Source: a bacterium
Lineage (GTDB): Bacteria; Patescibacteriota; Minisyncoccia; RBG-13-40-8-A
Assembly (NCBI GenBank): GCA_030692145.1
Contig: JAUYCU010000040.1
Location: 1 to 10,569, forward strand
DNA: 10,569 nt
Reading direction: 5' to 3'
The notes beneath the pieces were generated by a model. That model saw nothing but the letters and a program-made list of their open reading frames with translations. It was not told the DNA's origin and did no database searches. Position numbers and translations under genes: made by a program. Below, one piece after another: positions 1 to 6,339 of the stretch. How positions within the stretch are numbered: the stretch's first letter is position 1; each line of letters starts with the position of its first letter.

Positions 1-110
1 TGAAACGGATTGGCCTTAAACGGATTAACTGAAGCCAAAATTATAACAAACGCCAATAAAAAAACAACTGTTCCGGCTAAATTCAATCTAATAAAAAACC
101 TTGGCTTCAT
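1..110 (-). CDS. Start of a membrane-anchored or secreted protein (partial)
   Basis: An ATG at 108-110 opens a reading frame that runs off the left edge, giving 36 complete codons. The product starts with a short basic stretch (MKPRFFIRLN) followed by about 20 hydrophobic residues (LAGTVVFLLAFVIILASV). This is a signal peptide or N-terminal membrane anchor. The next residues repeat the word NPF (NPFKANPF). The rest is missing, so no function can be assigned. It is transcribed in the same direction as the gas vesicle genes but is separated from them by hairpins and about 430 bases of mostly non-coding sequence, so it is probably a separate unit. Confidence 0.55.
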   Translation of the reverse strand, partial: MKPRFFIRLNLAGTVVFLLAFVIILASVNPFKANPF

Positions 111-173
111 AAGTTATTTTCCCTATCAATGCCTACTTTAACTTTAGCGCAAAATTAATCAAAACGCAAATGG

Positions 174-192
174 AAAACCCCGCTTTACGGGG
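174..192 (-). terminator. Rho-independent terminator, minus strand
   Basis: On the minus strand a CCCCG stem, a TAAAG loop and a CGGGG stem are followed by TTTT. It lies 11 bases beyond the stop of the small ORF at 203-364 and upstream of the partial gene at 1-110. It would end leftward transcripts coming from the gas vesicle side. The stem is short, so strength is uncertain. Confidence 0.5.
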
Positions 193-202
193 CCACTTTT
201 TG

Positions 203-364
203 TTAGTCTCGCTGGCGAATATCTTTCTTGGTTAGTCCTTTTATTGTATCGTTGCGAAACGTAATAAATCGGGGATTTAAACGTTCCAGCAACGTTGAAA
301 TTTTCAGAAAAAATTTCTTACGTTGCGCTGTGTTTCGGTCATGAACCCCGCTCAGCGGGGTCAT
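203..364 (-). CDS. Doubtful small ORF, 53 codons
   Basis: An ATG at 362-364 opens a 53-codon frame ending in TAA at 203-205. The product is basic and ends in KGLTKKDIRQRD. The frame is also open upstream of the ATG for about 21 codons. It is immediately followed by the minus-strand terminator at 174-192, which is the main argument for it being transcribed. Against it: there is no ribosome-binding site, I recognise no family, and the frame overlaps the inverted repeats at 291-324 and 345-361. It may be a chance frame through an intergenic repeat. Confidence 0.22.
   Translation of the reverse strand: MTPLSGVHDRNTAQRKKFFLKISTLLERLNPRFITFRNDTIKGLTKKDIRQRD
291..324. repeat. Imperfect inverted repeat
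   Basis: AACGTTGAAATTTT on the left is mirrored by AAAATTTC followed by a near copy of the AACGTT part on the right, with a short central loop. The perfect core is GAAATTTT (297-304) against AAAATTTC (310-317). No T-run follows, so it does not look like a terminator. Confidence 0.4.
345..361. repeat. GC-rich hairpin flanked by direct repeats
   Basis: ACCCCGC, a TCA loop and GCGGGGT form a perfect 7-bp stem. The word TCATGAACC occurs on both sides (from 339 and from 361). The stem resembles the terminator at 178-192 (CCCCGC...GGGG) but has no T-tract on either strand, so it is more likely an intergenic structured element than a terminator. Confidence 0.45.
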
Positions 365-454
365 GAACCAAATTTTGAAGGTAAATTTTGGTCTTTTTGG
401 CGGTGTTTCACGATGCGTCTCGGTCTATCTATTTTTAAGCTAAATGAGACAAAT

Positions 455-494
455 GAGACACTGGTTGAAGCTATTGTCTTGTGTCTCGTTTTTT
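455..494 (+). terminator. Possible terminator, plus strand
   Basis: GAGACAC (455-461) is mirrored by GTGTCTC (481-487), and a G plus six T residues follow on the plus strand. The loop is 19 bases, longer than usual. An extra ATGAGACA copy lies just upstream (444-451). No plus-strand gene is evident to its left, so it may instead act as a boundary hairpin at the 3' end of the gas vesicle operon. Confidence 0.35.
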
Positions 495-541
495 AATTAT
501 AGGGGTAAAACCTTGACTTGTTGAGGATAAATAAACAAATT

Positions 542-697
542 TTATTTCCTCCTTTCTCTAACTATTTTTCTTATCTCTTTTATTTTATCTTCAATTGATA
601 ATTTTTTATCAGCCAATAACTTATCAATCCTGCGAAGCTTATCAGCGCAGGATTTATAGTATTCTAATTCGGATTGTTCAACAGAAACCATGGCCAT
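542..697 (-). CDS. Small basic helical protein, last gene of the gvp run
   Basis: The frame encodes 51 residues from an ATG at 695-697. A second ATG at 689-691 would give 49. The product is strongly helical and charged. It has a single Cys, a middle section KLRRIDKLLADKKLSIEDK, and a very basic C-terminus ending RERRK. It starts 12 bases after the stop of the TPR-like gene, so it is almost certainly co-transcribed with the gas vesicle genes. An AAGGTCGA word sits 36 bases before the start, as for several genes of this cluster. I do not recognise the family. The length, spacing and clean composition argue for a real gene. Confidence 0.55.
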   Translation of the reverse strand: MAMVSVEQSELEYYKSCADKLRRIDKLLADKKLSIEDKIKEIRKIVRERRK

Positions 698-709
698 GAG
701 TGTTATTAA

Positions 710-979
710 CTAAATTCTGTCATGACTTCCAGCTCGACCTTGGGCTAATTTGTGATAAAGATAATAAGCAGAATTTTTCTTTCCTTCTTGATCAAATCTT
801 TTAGCTATTTCCAGCAGCCGTTCCCCGGATTGACCTGCCTCTTTGCTTTCAGAATCAGCCTCAATTATTGCTTCATAACTCTCAATGGCATGCTGGGTCT
901 TTCCTTGTTTATCCCATTCTTGAGCCATTTCTAATAAAGCCTGCCTAGCTTTGGTTTTATTTAAAGCAATTTCAGCCAT
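710..979 (-). CDS. TPR-like small protein in gas vesicle operon
   Basis: This is an 89-residue protein with two helical hairpins that repeat each other. LLEMAQEWDKQGK (15-27) matches LLEIAKRFDQEGK (55-67) at a 40-residue offset, and each is followed by an A-x-x-x-Y helix (AIESYEAII; AYYLYHKLA). This is the look of tetratricopeptide-type repeats, which usually serve as protein-protein docking surfaces. It follows gvpJ by 25 bases and precedes the 51-residue gene by 12, so it belongs to the same transcript. A role as an assembly scaffold or chaperone adaptor is inference. TPR is my best family guess and the match to the consensus is loose. Confidence 0.65.
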   Translation of the reverse strand: MAEIALNKTKARQALLEMAQEWDKQGKTQHAIESYEAIIEADSESKEAGQSGERLLEIAKRFDQEGKKNSAYYLYHKLAQGRAGSHDRI

Positions 980-1004
980 AATAAAATAAGTGATTAAATA
1001 TTAA

Positions 1005-1325
1005 TTATTTAGCTCGACTTTTGGATCCCAATTGGCCTTCGAGTAATCTCACTCTTTTTTCTAATCTGGCCTTTTCTCCCTCCAATGCCTTGGTCTTTGC
1101 TTTTGAACTAAGATAAACGTCATGCTCCCACCAATCAATGCCAATCTCTTTTGCCTTATCTACTGAAGCAATCAACAGCCTTATCTTAATATCTAAAAGT
1201 TGAACATCAGCCAACTGAATTCTTATATCACCAGCAATAACAATTCCCTTATCTAAAACCCGCTCTAATATATCAGCTAAATTTGTGGTTTGAATTCCAT
1301 GAGTTATTTGTCGTTGTTCTTGCAT
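1005..1325 (-). CDS. gvpJ: Gas vesicle minor shell protein GvpJ
   Basis: A 106-residue GvpA-family protein. The core at residues 16-55 (ADILERVLDKGIVIAGDI...LLIASVD) is the GvpA-type helix-strand-strand-helix segment. It is followed by GIDWWEHDVYLSS and a charged coiled C-terminal tail, which distinguish GvpJ/GvpM-type minor proteins from the shell protein GvpA (67 residues here). In studied systems these minor proteins are present at low copy and are needed for the nucleation or tip stages of assembly. The gene starts with ATG 30 bases after the GvpS-GvpK gene stop. There is no clear ribosome-binding site in the AT-rich spacer. Assignment to J rather than M rests on length and tail and is less certain than family membership. 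Confidence 0.85.
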   Translation of the reverse strand: MQEQRQITHGIQTTNLADILERVLDKGIVIAGDIRIQLADVQLLDIKIRLLIASVDKAKEIGIDWWEHDVYLSSKAKTKALEGEKARLEKRVRLLEGQLGSKSRAK

Positions 1326-1355
1326 AATAAAATTAGATTATTAATTAATAAGTTA

Positions 1356-1982
1356 TTACATCAATCGGCCCAGAGGACCGAGATCGAGATTTAATTCCTT
1401 TTCTTTTAAACCAAAAACCGCTCTTAATTCTTCCATTTTTTTATCTAAAGCCTTGAAAGTTACTCCTAATTTTTGAATTTCGAGATCAGTTAAATTCCCC
1501 TGTTCAATTCGCCTCATTGCTTCTTTTTCTGTAAGGTCTTTGATAAGTTTAACTAGGGTTAAAACCAGTTTTGCCAAACCCTTTTCTGCAGTTTTTGGAG
1601 AAGAAGCATCAATAATTTTCGGGATATTCCTTGAAGCTTTTTCAATTTCTTTCTGGACCTCTTCAATATACTTTAAATCAGCTTTTCTTTCCTCCTCGGT
1701 GTGGTCTTTCTCAAAACCTTCCCCCGCTCTTAATTTCTCCATTCTCGAAATCGAGGTGATAATTAATCTCAATCCAATATAAACAAGGTCAATATCGGCT
1801 ACTCTTAACATTAAATCTCCCTGAAGAATTGCTCCTTTATCTAAAACCCTATCCAGGGCTTCAACTAAAGTTACTTCTCTCCTTTCTCTTAGAAGAGAGA
1901 ATGGTTTTGGCAAAGCCGAGCATAGCTCTGGAGAAGTTTTTAAATCAAGGCTTCGGGCTAATGTTTTTTCTTTTGTTTTCAT
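1356..1982 (-). CDS. gvpK: GvpS-GvpK fusion protein
   Basis: A 208-residue protein with two gas vesicle domains. Residues 37-83 (TLVEALDRVLDKGAILQGDL...DLVYIGLRLIITSISRMEKL) are a GvpA-like domain closest in feel to GvpS/GvpJ. Residues 84-132 are a charged linker. Residues 133-208 are a complete GvpK: AEKGLAKLVLTLVKLIKDL, MRRIEQGNLTDLEIQKLG, and the ending ELNLDLGPLGRLM. S and K are separate neighbouring genes in the Bacillus-type cluster, so this looks like a natural fusion. The ATG start lies 38 bases inside the end of the preceding GvpF/L gene. There is no later in-frame ATG that would keep the first domain. The roughly 36-residue N-terminal extension overlaps that gene and could be partly untranslated if a non-ATG start is used. 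Confidence 0.88.
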   Translation of the reverse strand: MKTKEKTLARSLDLKTSPELCSALPKPFSLLRERREVTLVEALDRVLDKGAILQGDLMLRVADIDLVYIGLRLIITSISRMEKLRAGEGFEKDHTEEERKADLKYIEEVQKEIEKASRNIPKIIDASSPKTAEKGLAKLVLTLVKLIKDLTEKEAMRRIEQGNLTDLEIQKLGVTFKALDKKMEELRAVFGLKEKELNLDLGPLGRLM

Positions 1983-2766
1983 AGTCTACAAAATTATAAG
2001 GAGGCCAAGGACCGCTATATTCTATCCATAAGCCTACTGGAAGGTAATAATCCTGGAGTCTTTTTACAACCTTTTGAAATTCTTTTAGTTTATCCTCAGA
2101 AAATAAATAAGATACATTAAAAATCATCTCTTTTTTATCAGTAATTCCTCTTGGTAAAAGCTCATTAATCATTGGTTTTTTTTCTGAAAAGGGGGAGAGA
2201 ATTTCAAAAATATCTTTTACATATTTGTCTAACTTTTCATCAACTTTAGCTGAAATTTTTTCTTCTATCTGCTTTTCTAAAAAATATTTAATTCCTTCCG
2301 GCTTTGACTTAAGTTCTTCTTCCATCCTCATGGGCTCTTCATCTTCTTTTCTAGCTTTATCAACAAGCTTTTCTCTGTCAATAAGATAAACTTTTACTCC
2401 CCATTCTGCTTTTCCTTTTAATTTATCAAGAAGCCCTCGAAATTTCTTATAATTTCTTTTTAGAATATTAACAATCTTTGTTTTGGATTCGTAAATAGTT
2501 AAAAATTTTAAAGGAATTACCGGGCTGTCTTTCATTGCTTCTTCAATCACTTCCTCATGATTCCTTATTTTCTCCTCAATCCATTTTAAATTCTCAAGCT
2601 TTGATTTAATTTCTCTTGAACTAAATTCTACCCGGTTCACCTCGGTTACCACTGCTTCAATATCCTCATAAGGTAAAAGATAAATCTTGTTTTTATCGAT
2701 CCCTTTTAGAGAAATTTTTCTGGAAGTTTTATTCTTTAGACAATATAAATAGTAAAAACCAGGCAT
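1945..2766 (-). CDS. gvpF: Gas vesicle assembly protein GvpF/GvpL (second copy)
   Basis: A 273-residue GvpF/GvpL-family protein. The family hallmarks are the N-terminal strand YYLYCL (5-10), the IEAVVTEV segment near residue 40, the HEEVIEEAMKDSPVIPLKF segment near residue 90, and the C-terminal GPWPPYNF (252-259). Proteins of this family are conserved accessory factors that bind GvpA and other Gvp proteins during assembly. The gene lies 29 bases after gvpO and overlaps the GvpS-GvpK gene by 38 bases, which points to translational coupling. The window holds a second family member at 4303-5127, as in many clusters that carry both F and L. Which is F and which is L cannot be decided from sequence reading alone. 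Confidence 0.88.
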   Translation of the reverse strand: MPGFYYLYCLKNKTSRKISLKGIDKNKIYLLPYEDIEAVVTEVNRVEFSSREIKSKLENLKWIEEKIRNHEEVIEEAMKDSPVIPLKFLTIYESKTKIVNILKRNYKKFRGLLDKLKGKAEWGVKVYLIDREKLVDKARKEDEEPMRMEEELKSKPEGIKYFLEKQIEEKISAKVDEKLDKYVKDIFEILSPFSEKKPMINELLPRGITDKKEMIFNVSYLFSEDKLKEFQKVVKRLQDYYLPVGLWIEYSGPWPPYNFVDYENKRKNISPKP

Positions 2767-2795
2767 AAGTACTTAATAATTTATTTTCCTCAATT

Positions 2796-3092
2796 CTATT
2801 CTCCAAGTCCTGCTTCTTCTACTCCGGTGTCTCCTCTTTTCTTCAAAGCCTTTCTTTGATAACCAAGCAGATTTCCTTTTGCATCTAAACAAATTTCATA
2901 AATTCCTAAGACATCCATCCCCTCGGGAATGGATTTCTTTTCAACAATCTGAACAGTAACTGTCCAGCCTTCCTTTTCCGGTTTAAAACCTATGCCAGCT
3001 GGAGATGTAAATCCAGTTAAATCAGCTAATGATTTCTTTGCCTGTTCAATTATTTCTTTAATTTCCATTGTTTTTGGATTTTCTTTTACCAT
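2796..3092 (-). CDS. gvpO: Gas vesicle protein GvpO
   Basis: A 98-residue protein with the GvpO pattern: an N-terminal helix (EIKEIIEQAKKSLADLTG), then a compact beta domain with GWTVTVQIVEKKSIPEGMDVLG and YEICLDAKGNLLGYQR. GvpO is needed for gas vesicle formation in haloarchaea and is present in many bacterial clusters, often next to GvpN-like ATPases. Here it lies between gvpG (20 bases upstream) and a GvpF/L gene (29 bases downstream). The start at 3092 gives an 8-residue extension before the second ATG (residue 9); either is possible. The word AAAGGTCG, part of the gvpG 3' codons, lies about 24 bases before the start. Confidence 0.85.
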   Translation of the reverse strand: MVKENPKTMEIKEIIEQAKKSLADLTGFTSPAGIGFKPEKEGWTVTVQIVEKKSIPEGMDVLGIYEICLDAKGNLLGYQRKALKKRGDTGVEEAGLGE

Positions 3093-3112
3093 AGTAATAT
3101 TAAAAATCTTTA

Positions 3113-3352
3113 TTAACGACCTTTGGCTTCTTTTTGTAGGGCATTAAGTCTTTCTAAAACATTTTTTTCTTTTTTTGAATATTCTTCCTCGTTAATCTGG
3201 TCTGTTTCAAAAAGCATTTGAAGTTCTAAAAGCTCTCTTTTAAGTTTTTCCGGGGTACCTTCCATCTCTTCTTCAGCAAGCTCCTGAATTTTCTTAAAAA
3301 TCCCCATCAGACCCTTAATCGGAGCTAATAATATATCGTCAATAATAAACAT
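3113..3352 (-). CDS. gvpG: Gas vesicle assembly protein GvpG
   Basis: A 79-residue helical protein with the GvpG signature MFIIDDILLAPIKGLMGIFKKI at its N-terminus, followed by the acidic helix EEEMEGTPEKLKRELLELQMLFE and the segment ISEEEY-like INEEEYSKKE. Length and layout match the family, a small accessory factor required for assembly. The ATG lies 13 bases after the Get3-like ATPase stop, so the two genes are co-transcribed. The C-terminus ends KEAKGR, encoded by one of the recurring AAAGGTCG words of this cluster. Confidence 0.92.
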   Translation of the reverse strand: MFIIDDILLAPIKGLMGIFKKIQELAEEEMEGTPEKLKRELLELQMLFETDQINEEEYSKKEKNVLERLNALQKEAKGR

Positions 3353-3365
3353 AGTTGTGGATACC

Positions 3366-4298
3366 TTAAAATAATATTTTAGTTAATTGGTTTAGTTTCT
3401 TGACTTCTCTGATTTCTTCGGTTTGAAGTGAAACTTCGCTAATATTAAAGCTTGGAAACAAAGTTTTTATCTCTTTTATATATTTTCCCTGTTCTTTCCT
3501 TCTCGCCTTACAAAATTGGCAGTCATTGTTAGGAAAAATATTATTAATAATGATGTGACCCGAAGGAATATTAAATTTTTGAAGATCATTTATTAAATCT
3601 TCGGTCTCGCGAACGCCCATTGCTTCGGGGATTGTAACAACTATAAATTCAGTTCTCTGAGCATCTTGGAGGAGATTTCTTACTCTTTTGACTGTCTTTT
3701 TCATCTCTAAAAGAAATTCATCAGCTTTTTCTATGATTTCTTTCCCAGAAATCCGTTCAATTATATAATGGTAACGCCAGCGGGTTTTGGCCAAAAATTT
3801 AATCCAATCGTCTAAAAGTTCGGGCAGGGTTAAAAGTCTTAAAGTATGGCCGGTCGGAGCGGTATCTACAATGTAAAGCTGGTATTCTTTGCTTTCCATA
3901 AAGTCAGTTATTTTCTTCAACCCCATTACCTCGTCAAGCCCCGGAATGTCAAGATTAAAAATTTCTTCTGTTTCTTCATCGGCCAAGTAAGTGCCCTGTT
4001 GTAAAATATCTAAAATATCCTCTCCGTATTCCTCTTTGAACTCTTCAAGAACTTTCTTGGCGTCTATCTCCATAGCAAAAAGGTTTTTCACGCCCTTAAT
4101 CGCCGTTGGTTCGTTACCAATTTCCTGACCAAAACTATCTGCTAAAGAGGGAGCGGGATCAGTGGTAAATATTAGAGTTTTCTGATCTTGGGCAAATCTA
4201 ATTGCTGAAGCCGCAGCCATTGTTGTTTTACCTACTCCGCCCTTTCCTCCAAAAAGAATAAAATTCAAATCCTTTTTTAAAAGATTATTTAAAGCCAT
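3366..4298 (-). CDS. Get3/ArsA-family ATPase in gas vesicle operon
   Basis: A 310-residue soluble P-loop ATPase. It has the deviant Walker A GKGGVGKTT (18-26), a switch I region TDPAPSLADSF (46-56), a switch II region VDTAPTGHTLR (144-154) and a CxxC pair (C260, C263) in DCQFCKARRKEQ. The last feature matches the zinc-binding dimer motif of Get3, the cytosolic chaperone-ATPase that hands tail-anchored membrane proteins to membranes. One ArsA-type domain only is present, so it is not a classical two-domain ArsA, and no ArsB or arsenic regulator is nearby. It lies 4 bases after a GvpF/L gene and 13 bases before gvpG, deep inside the operon. A chaperone role for hydrophobic Gvp proteins is inferred from family and context. 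Confidence 0.85.
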   Translation of the reverse strand: MALNNLLKKDLNFILFGGKGGVGKTTMAAASAIRFAQDQKTLIFTTDPAPSLADSFGQEIGNEPTAIKGVKNLFAMEIDAKKVLEEFKEEYGEDILDILQQGTYLADEETEEIFNLDIPGLDEVMGLKKITDFMESKEYQLYIVDTAPTGHTLRLLTLPELLDDWIKFLAKTRWRYHYIIERISGKEIIEKADEFLLEMKKTVKRVRNLLQDAQRTEFIVVTIPEAMGVRETEDLINDLQKFNIPSGHIIINNIFPNNDCQFCKARRKEQGKYIKEIKTLFPSFNISEVSLQTEEIREVKKLNQLTKILF

Positions 4299-4302
4299 TT
4301 TA

Positions 4303-5127
4303 TTAGGTACCTAGATGCAATTCCACAAAATTAAAGGGTGGCATGGGGCCAACATACAGAAATTTTATTCTTCCGTCAAATTTTCCCCCAACATTATTTA
4401 CCTTTTTATCAAATTCTTTCTCCTTAGTCTTTTTGACCAAGAAAGCAACATTTAAAATCATGCTATCTCCCAAAAGTTTGTTTTCTTTAAAATCATCAGC
4501 AATTTTCTTCAAGGGTTTTAGAATCTCTTCTTTCTCTTTTTCTCTTTTCTCATCAAGGAGTTTATTCACTAACTCTCCAGCTAAAATTCTATTTTGATAA
4601 CCCAAGTTTTTCGATTTCTTTAACTTCTGAATAGTCTGCGAGCTTTCAGCAATCTCTTGAAAAACTGAATTCATATCTAGCCAAAGAACTTTTAAACTAA
4701 GTTCGATTTTCCCCTCTATTTTTTGCAATAAACCTTGAAGTTCTTTAGCTTTTGGCTTGAGTATTTTCTGCTTCAGCTCTTCGGAGCTTGCCACTACTGT
4801 TCCAAAACTTACTGGAAGAAGATCATATTCCTTCAAAATCTCCTCAAGGACCTTTTGATGAGTTATTATATTTTCTCGGGTTGCTAAATATTCTTTAATT
4901 TCTGAATCGCTAACTACTGCAGAGAGTCTACCTTCAGGAATGGTATAGACAGTCTTTCCTTCAATTCCTTTAATCTCAAACTCTTTGGTTTCTCCGCCTT
5001 TGGTCCGATGACTCGCGACTCCTGTCGGAGCGGAAATTAGGCAATAAAGATACTTGCCCCGTACCTTTTCCTGCGAAGGTATTGGCGACTGGGTTTTATC
5101 TTTATTTATATTAGAAGATAAAGACAT
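4303..5127 (-). CDS. gvpL: Gas vesicle assembly protein GvpF/GvpL (first copy)
   Basis: A 274-residue GvpF/GvpL-family protein: KYLYCL (25-30), the segment GKTVYTIPEGRLSAVVSDSEIKEY, the LPVSFGTVVAS motif, and the C-terminal GPMPPFNF (260-267). I place the start at the ATG at 5125-5127 because a GAGGA ribosome-binding site sits 8 bases before it. An in-frame GTG at 5140-5142 would add five residues but has no such site. This is one of the few genes of the cluster with a clear Shine-Dalgarno sequence. The first 24 residues are a family-atypical polar extension. It overlaps nothing and ends 4 bases before the Get3-like ATPase gene. F versus L is a guess. Confidence 0.87.
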   Translation of the reverse strand: MSLSSNINKDKTQSPIPSQEKVRGKYLYCLISAPTGVASHRTKGGETKEFEIKGIEGKTVYTIPEGRLSAVVSDSEIKEYLATRENIITHQKVLEEILKEYDLLPVSFGTVVASSEELKQKILKPKAKELQGLLQKIEGKIELSLKVLWLDMNSVFQEIAESSQTIQKLKKSKNLGYQNRILAGELVNKLLDEKREKEKEEILKPLKKIADDFKENKLLGDSMILNVAFLVKKTKEKEFDKKVNNVGGKFDGRIKFLYVGPMPPFNFVELHLGT

Positions 5128-5179
5128 ACAGTTTTTCCTCACAAAAGGTGCGGGGTTTTCCTTCTAAAGCCATGTTTTA

Positions 5180-5305
5180 TTATTTTTCTTTAGGAGATTC
5201 AAGGGCTTCCTCTGGATGACCCCCTTTAACAATTTTTTCTGCTTCTTTCTTCCTGGCCTTAATCTTCTTTATTGTTTTTTTAAAATACTCTAATACTTTC
5301 TTCAT
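5180..5305 (-). CDS. 41-residue basic/acidic helical peptide
   Basis: An ATG at 5303-5305 opens a 41-codon frame closed by TAA at 5180-5182, with a second TAA directly after. The peptide starts MKKVLEYFKKTIKKIKARKK, a basic amphipathic helix, then turns at GGHPEEALESPKEK. The frame fills the gap between the GvpH-like gene and the first GvpF/L gene, which would otherwise be about 200 bases of empty operon. A GGTCGA word lies 30 bases before the start. I do not know the family. The composition looks like its neighbours, so I consider it a probable real gene. A membrane-surface or shell-binding role is possible but unproven. Confidence 0.5.
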   Translation of the reverse strand: MKKVLEYFKKTIKKIKARKKEAEKIVKGGHPEEALESPKEK

Positions 5306-5344
5306 GGTTTTAAAAAATAATAAAATTAAAATTAATCGACCTCT

Positions 5345-5638
5345 TTATTTCCTTTTTTCTGTTTTAGTTTTCTTAGGAATAGACTCAAGAAGATCGGTTT
5401 TCACCCTCCAACCAGCTTCTCCTCGAAATTCCTTACCGCTTTTGGTAACGCCTTTTATCTCTTTTTTCCAGCCGCGTTCTTTTTCGCCTTTCATTTCCAT
5501 ATCTTGAGCAACATCTAAAATCTTGCCTATTCCTTTAAATAGGCTTGTAAATAAACCACCCACTGCCTCTCCTGTTTTTTCTAAATTCTTTTTAACTATT
5601 TCCAAATCTTTTTTTGATTTTGTAATTTTTTTTGCCAT
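5345..5638 (-). CDS. GvpH-like small protein lacking an Hsp20 domain
   Basis: A 97-residue basic protein. A glycine-rich amphipathic segment GGLFTSLFKGIGKILDVAQDMEMKG (27-51) is followed by a short beta-like part (WKKEIKGVTKSGKEFRGEAGWRVKTDL) and a Lys-rich tail. This resembles the part of GvpH that precedes the Hsp20/alpha-crystallin domain, but the Hsp20 domain itself is absent, so it may be a trimmed GvpH or an unrelated gas vesicle accessory protein. It starts 21 bases after the winged-helix-like gene and is followed by the 41-residue frame. The GvpH link is from remembered family appearance and is moderate at best. Confidence 0.55.
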   Translation of the reverse strand: MAKKITKSKKDLEIVKKNLEKTGEAVGGLFTSLFKGIGKILDVAQDMEMKGEKERGWKKEIKGVTKSGKEFRGEAGWRVKTDLLESIPKKTKTEKRK

Positions 5639-5659
5639 TTTATTTTTAATTATTAATAA

Positions 5660-5956
5660 TTAATAGCCCACAATTAATTTCTCTTTTTTGTTTCGACCTA
5701 GGTTGGATAAATTTCCATTAACTACAATTTTCGAGGAACTCTTTATATTTCGTTTTACCAATTCCATCTTTCCTTTACTCTTTATTTTGCATAACTTTGA
5801 ACGCAAAAAATCTATACAGCCCTCTTTCTTCAAACTTTCACCCAAAAGTCTGGCATAATCAATACTTACCCTAACCTCTCTGGCAATAATATCAACCGAA
5901 GCCTCGCCTCCCCAATCCCAAATCACTTCCAAAACTTTTAGCTCATTAGTAGTCAT
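5660..5956 (-). CDS. Small winged-helix-like protein in gas vesicle operon
   Basis: A 98-residue protein. Residues 1-66 look like a winged helix-turn-helix: helix 1 TNELKVLEVIWDWGG, helix 2 SVDIIAREV, helix 3 SIDYARLLGESLKKEG, then a wing CIDFLRSKLCKIKSKGK. The C-terminal 30 residues are basic and low in structure and end KEKLIVGY. That ending is close to the ending of the preceding gene product (GKMVVGY). It could be a DNA-binding regulator of the cluster, or a domain of this fold used for protein contacts. It starts 20 bases after the upstream gene stop, so it is in the same transcript. No DNA target can be read from the sequence. Confidence 0.6.
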   Translation of the reverse strand: MTTNELKVLEVIWDWGGEASVDIIAREVRVSIDYARLLGESLKKEGCIDFLRSKLCKIKSKGKMELVKRNIKSSSKIVVNGNLSNLGRNKKEKLIVGY

Positions 5957-5976
5957 ATTCTTCCTCTAAAAAAGAA

Positions 5977-6324
5977 TTAATATCCTACAACCATTTTTCC
6001 TTTTTTCTTTGAGCTACTACTTGGGTTACCACCTCCTCCTTTTGTCGAACTTCCTCTTATTTCTTTCGCTGTCTTAGCAGCCTGAGCAAGGAGTTTACTC
6101 ATCTCCTTTTCAATTTCTTTCAATCTTTTTAAGAGCTGCTCTCTTCTCTTTTTCAGTTTTTTTAATTCCTTTACTAATCTATCTCTTTCATTCCTTCTCA
6201 TATACAAGTCTAAAATAGCAGTAGTAGGAAGAGCTGGTTTGGCGCTCTTTCTTACTGTTCCGGTATAGGTTCTTAGGTCACGAAGATTATTGACATCTTG
6301 AGTTGTTTTTACAGAGGTTTTCAT
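5977..6324 (-). CDS. Basic coiled-coil protein of unknown function, gas vesicle operon
   Basis: A 115-residue protein in three parts. An N-terminal segment (LRTYTGTVRKSAKPALPTTA, about 18-37) leads into a long charged helix (LDLYMRRNERDRLVKELKKLKKRREQ and on to KEMSKLLAQAAKTAKEI, about 39-90). The tail is Gly/Ser/Lys-rich and ends GKMVVGY. The helix is a convincing coiled coil. The gene follows gvpN by 15 bases. I have a weak impression that coiled-coil proteins of this kind recur in gas vesicle clusters, but I cannot name the family. The flexible tail with a hydrophobic VVGY end could be a docking tag, since the next protein ends similarly. Confidence 0.65.
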   Translation of the reverse strand: MKTSVKTTQDVNNLRDLRTYTGTVRKSAKPALPTTAILDLYMRRNERDRLVKELKKLKKRREQLLKRLKEIEKEMSKLLAQAAKTAKEIRGSSTKGGGGNPSSSSKKKGKMVVGY

Positions 6325-6339
6325 AGAATTTATTAATAA

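Noticed and set aside
752..934. Plus-strand frame antisense to the TPR-like gene
   Set aside because: It is a shadow of a better-supported gene, with Phe/Leu-rich composition caused by reading antisense to Lys/Glu-rich sequence. The same holds for the plus-strand frames at 1540-1782, 4343-4597 and 5304-5507.
3366..4298. Arsenic efflux ATPase ArsA as the function
   Set aside because: It has a single ATPase domain with the Get3-type CxxC motif, no ArsB or ArsR neighbour, and lies tightly inside the gvp operon. Get3-like is the better description.
5111..5173. A 20-codon minus-strand frame starting with ATG between the 41-residue gene and the first GvpF/L gene
   Set aside because: It overlaps the start of the GvpF/L gene in another frame, is very short and has no independent support.
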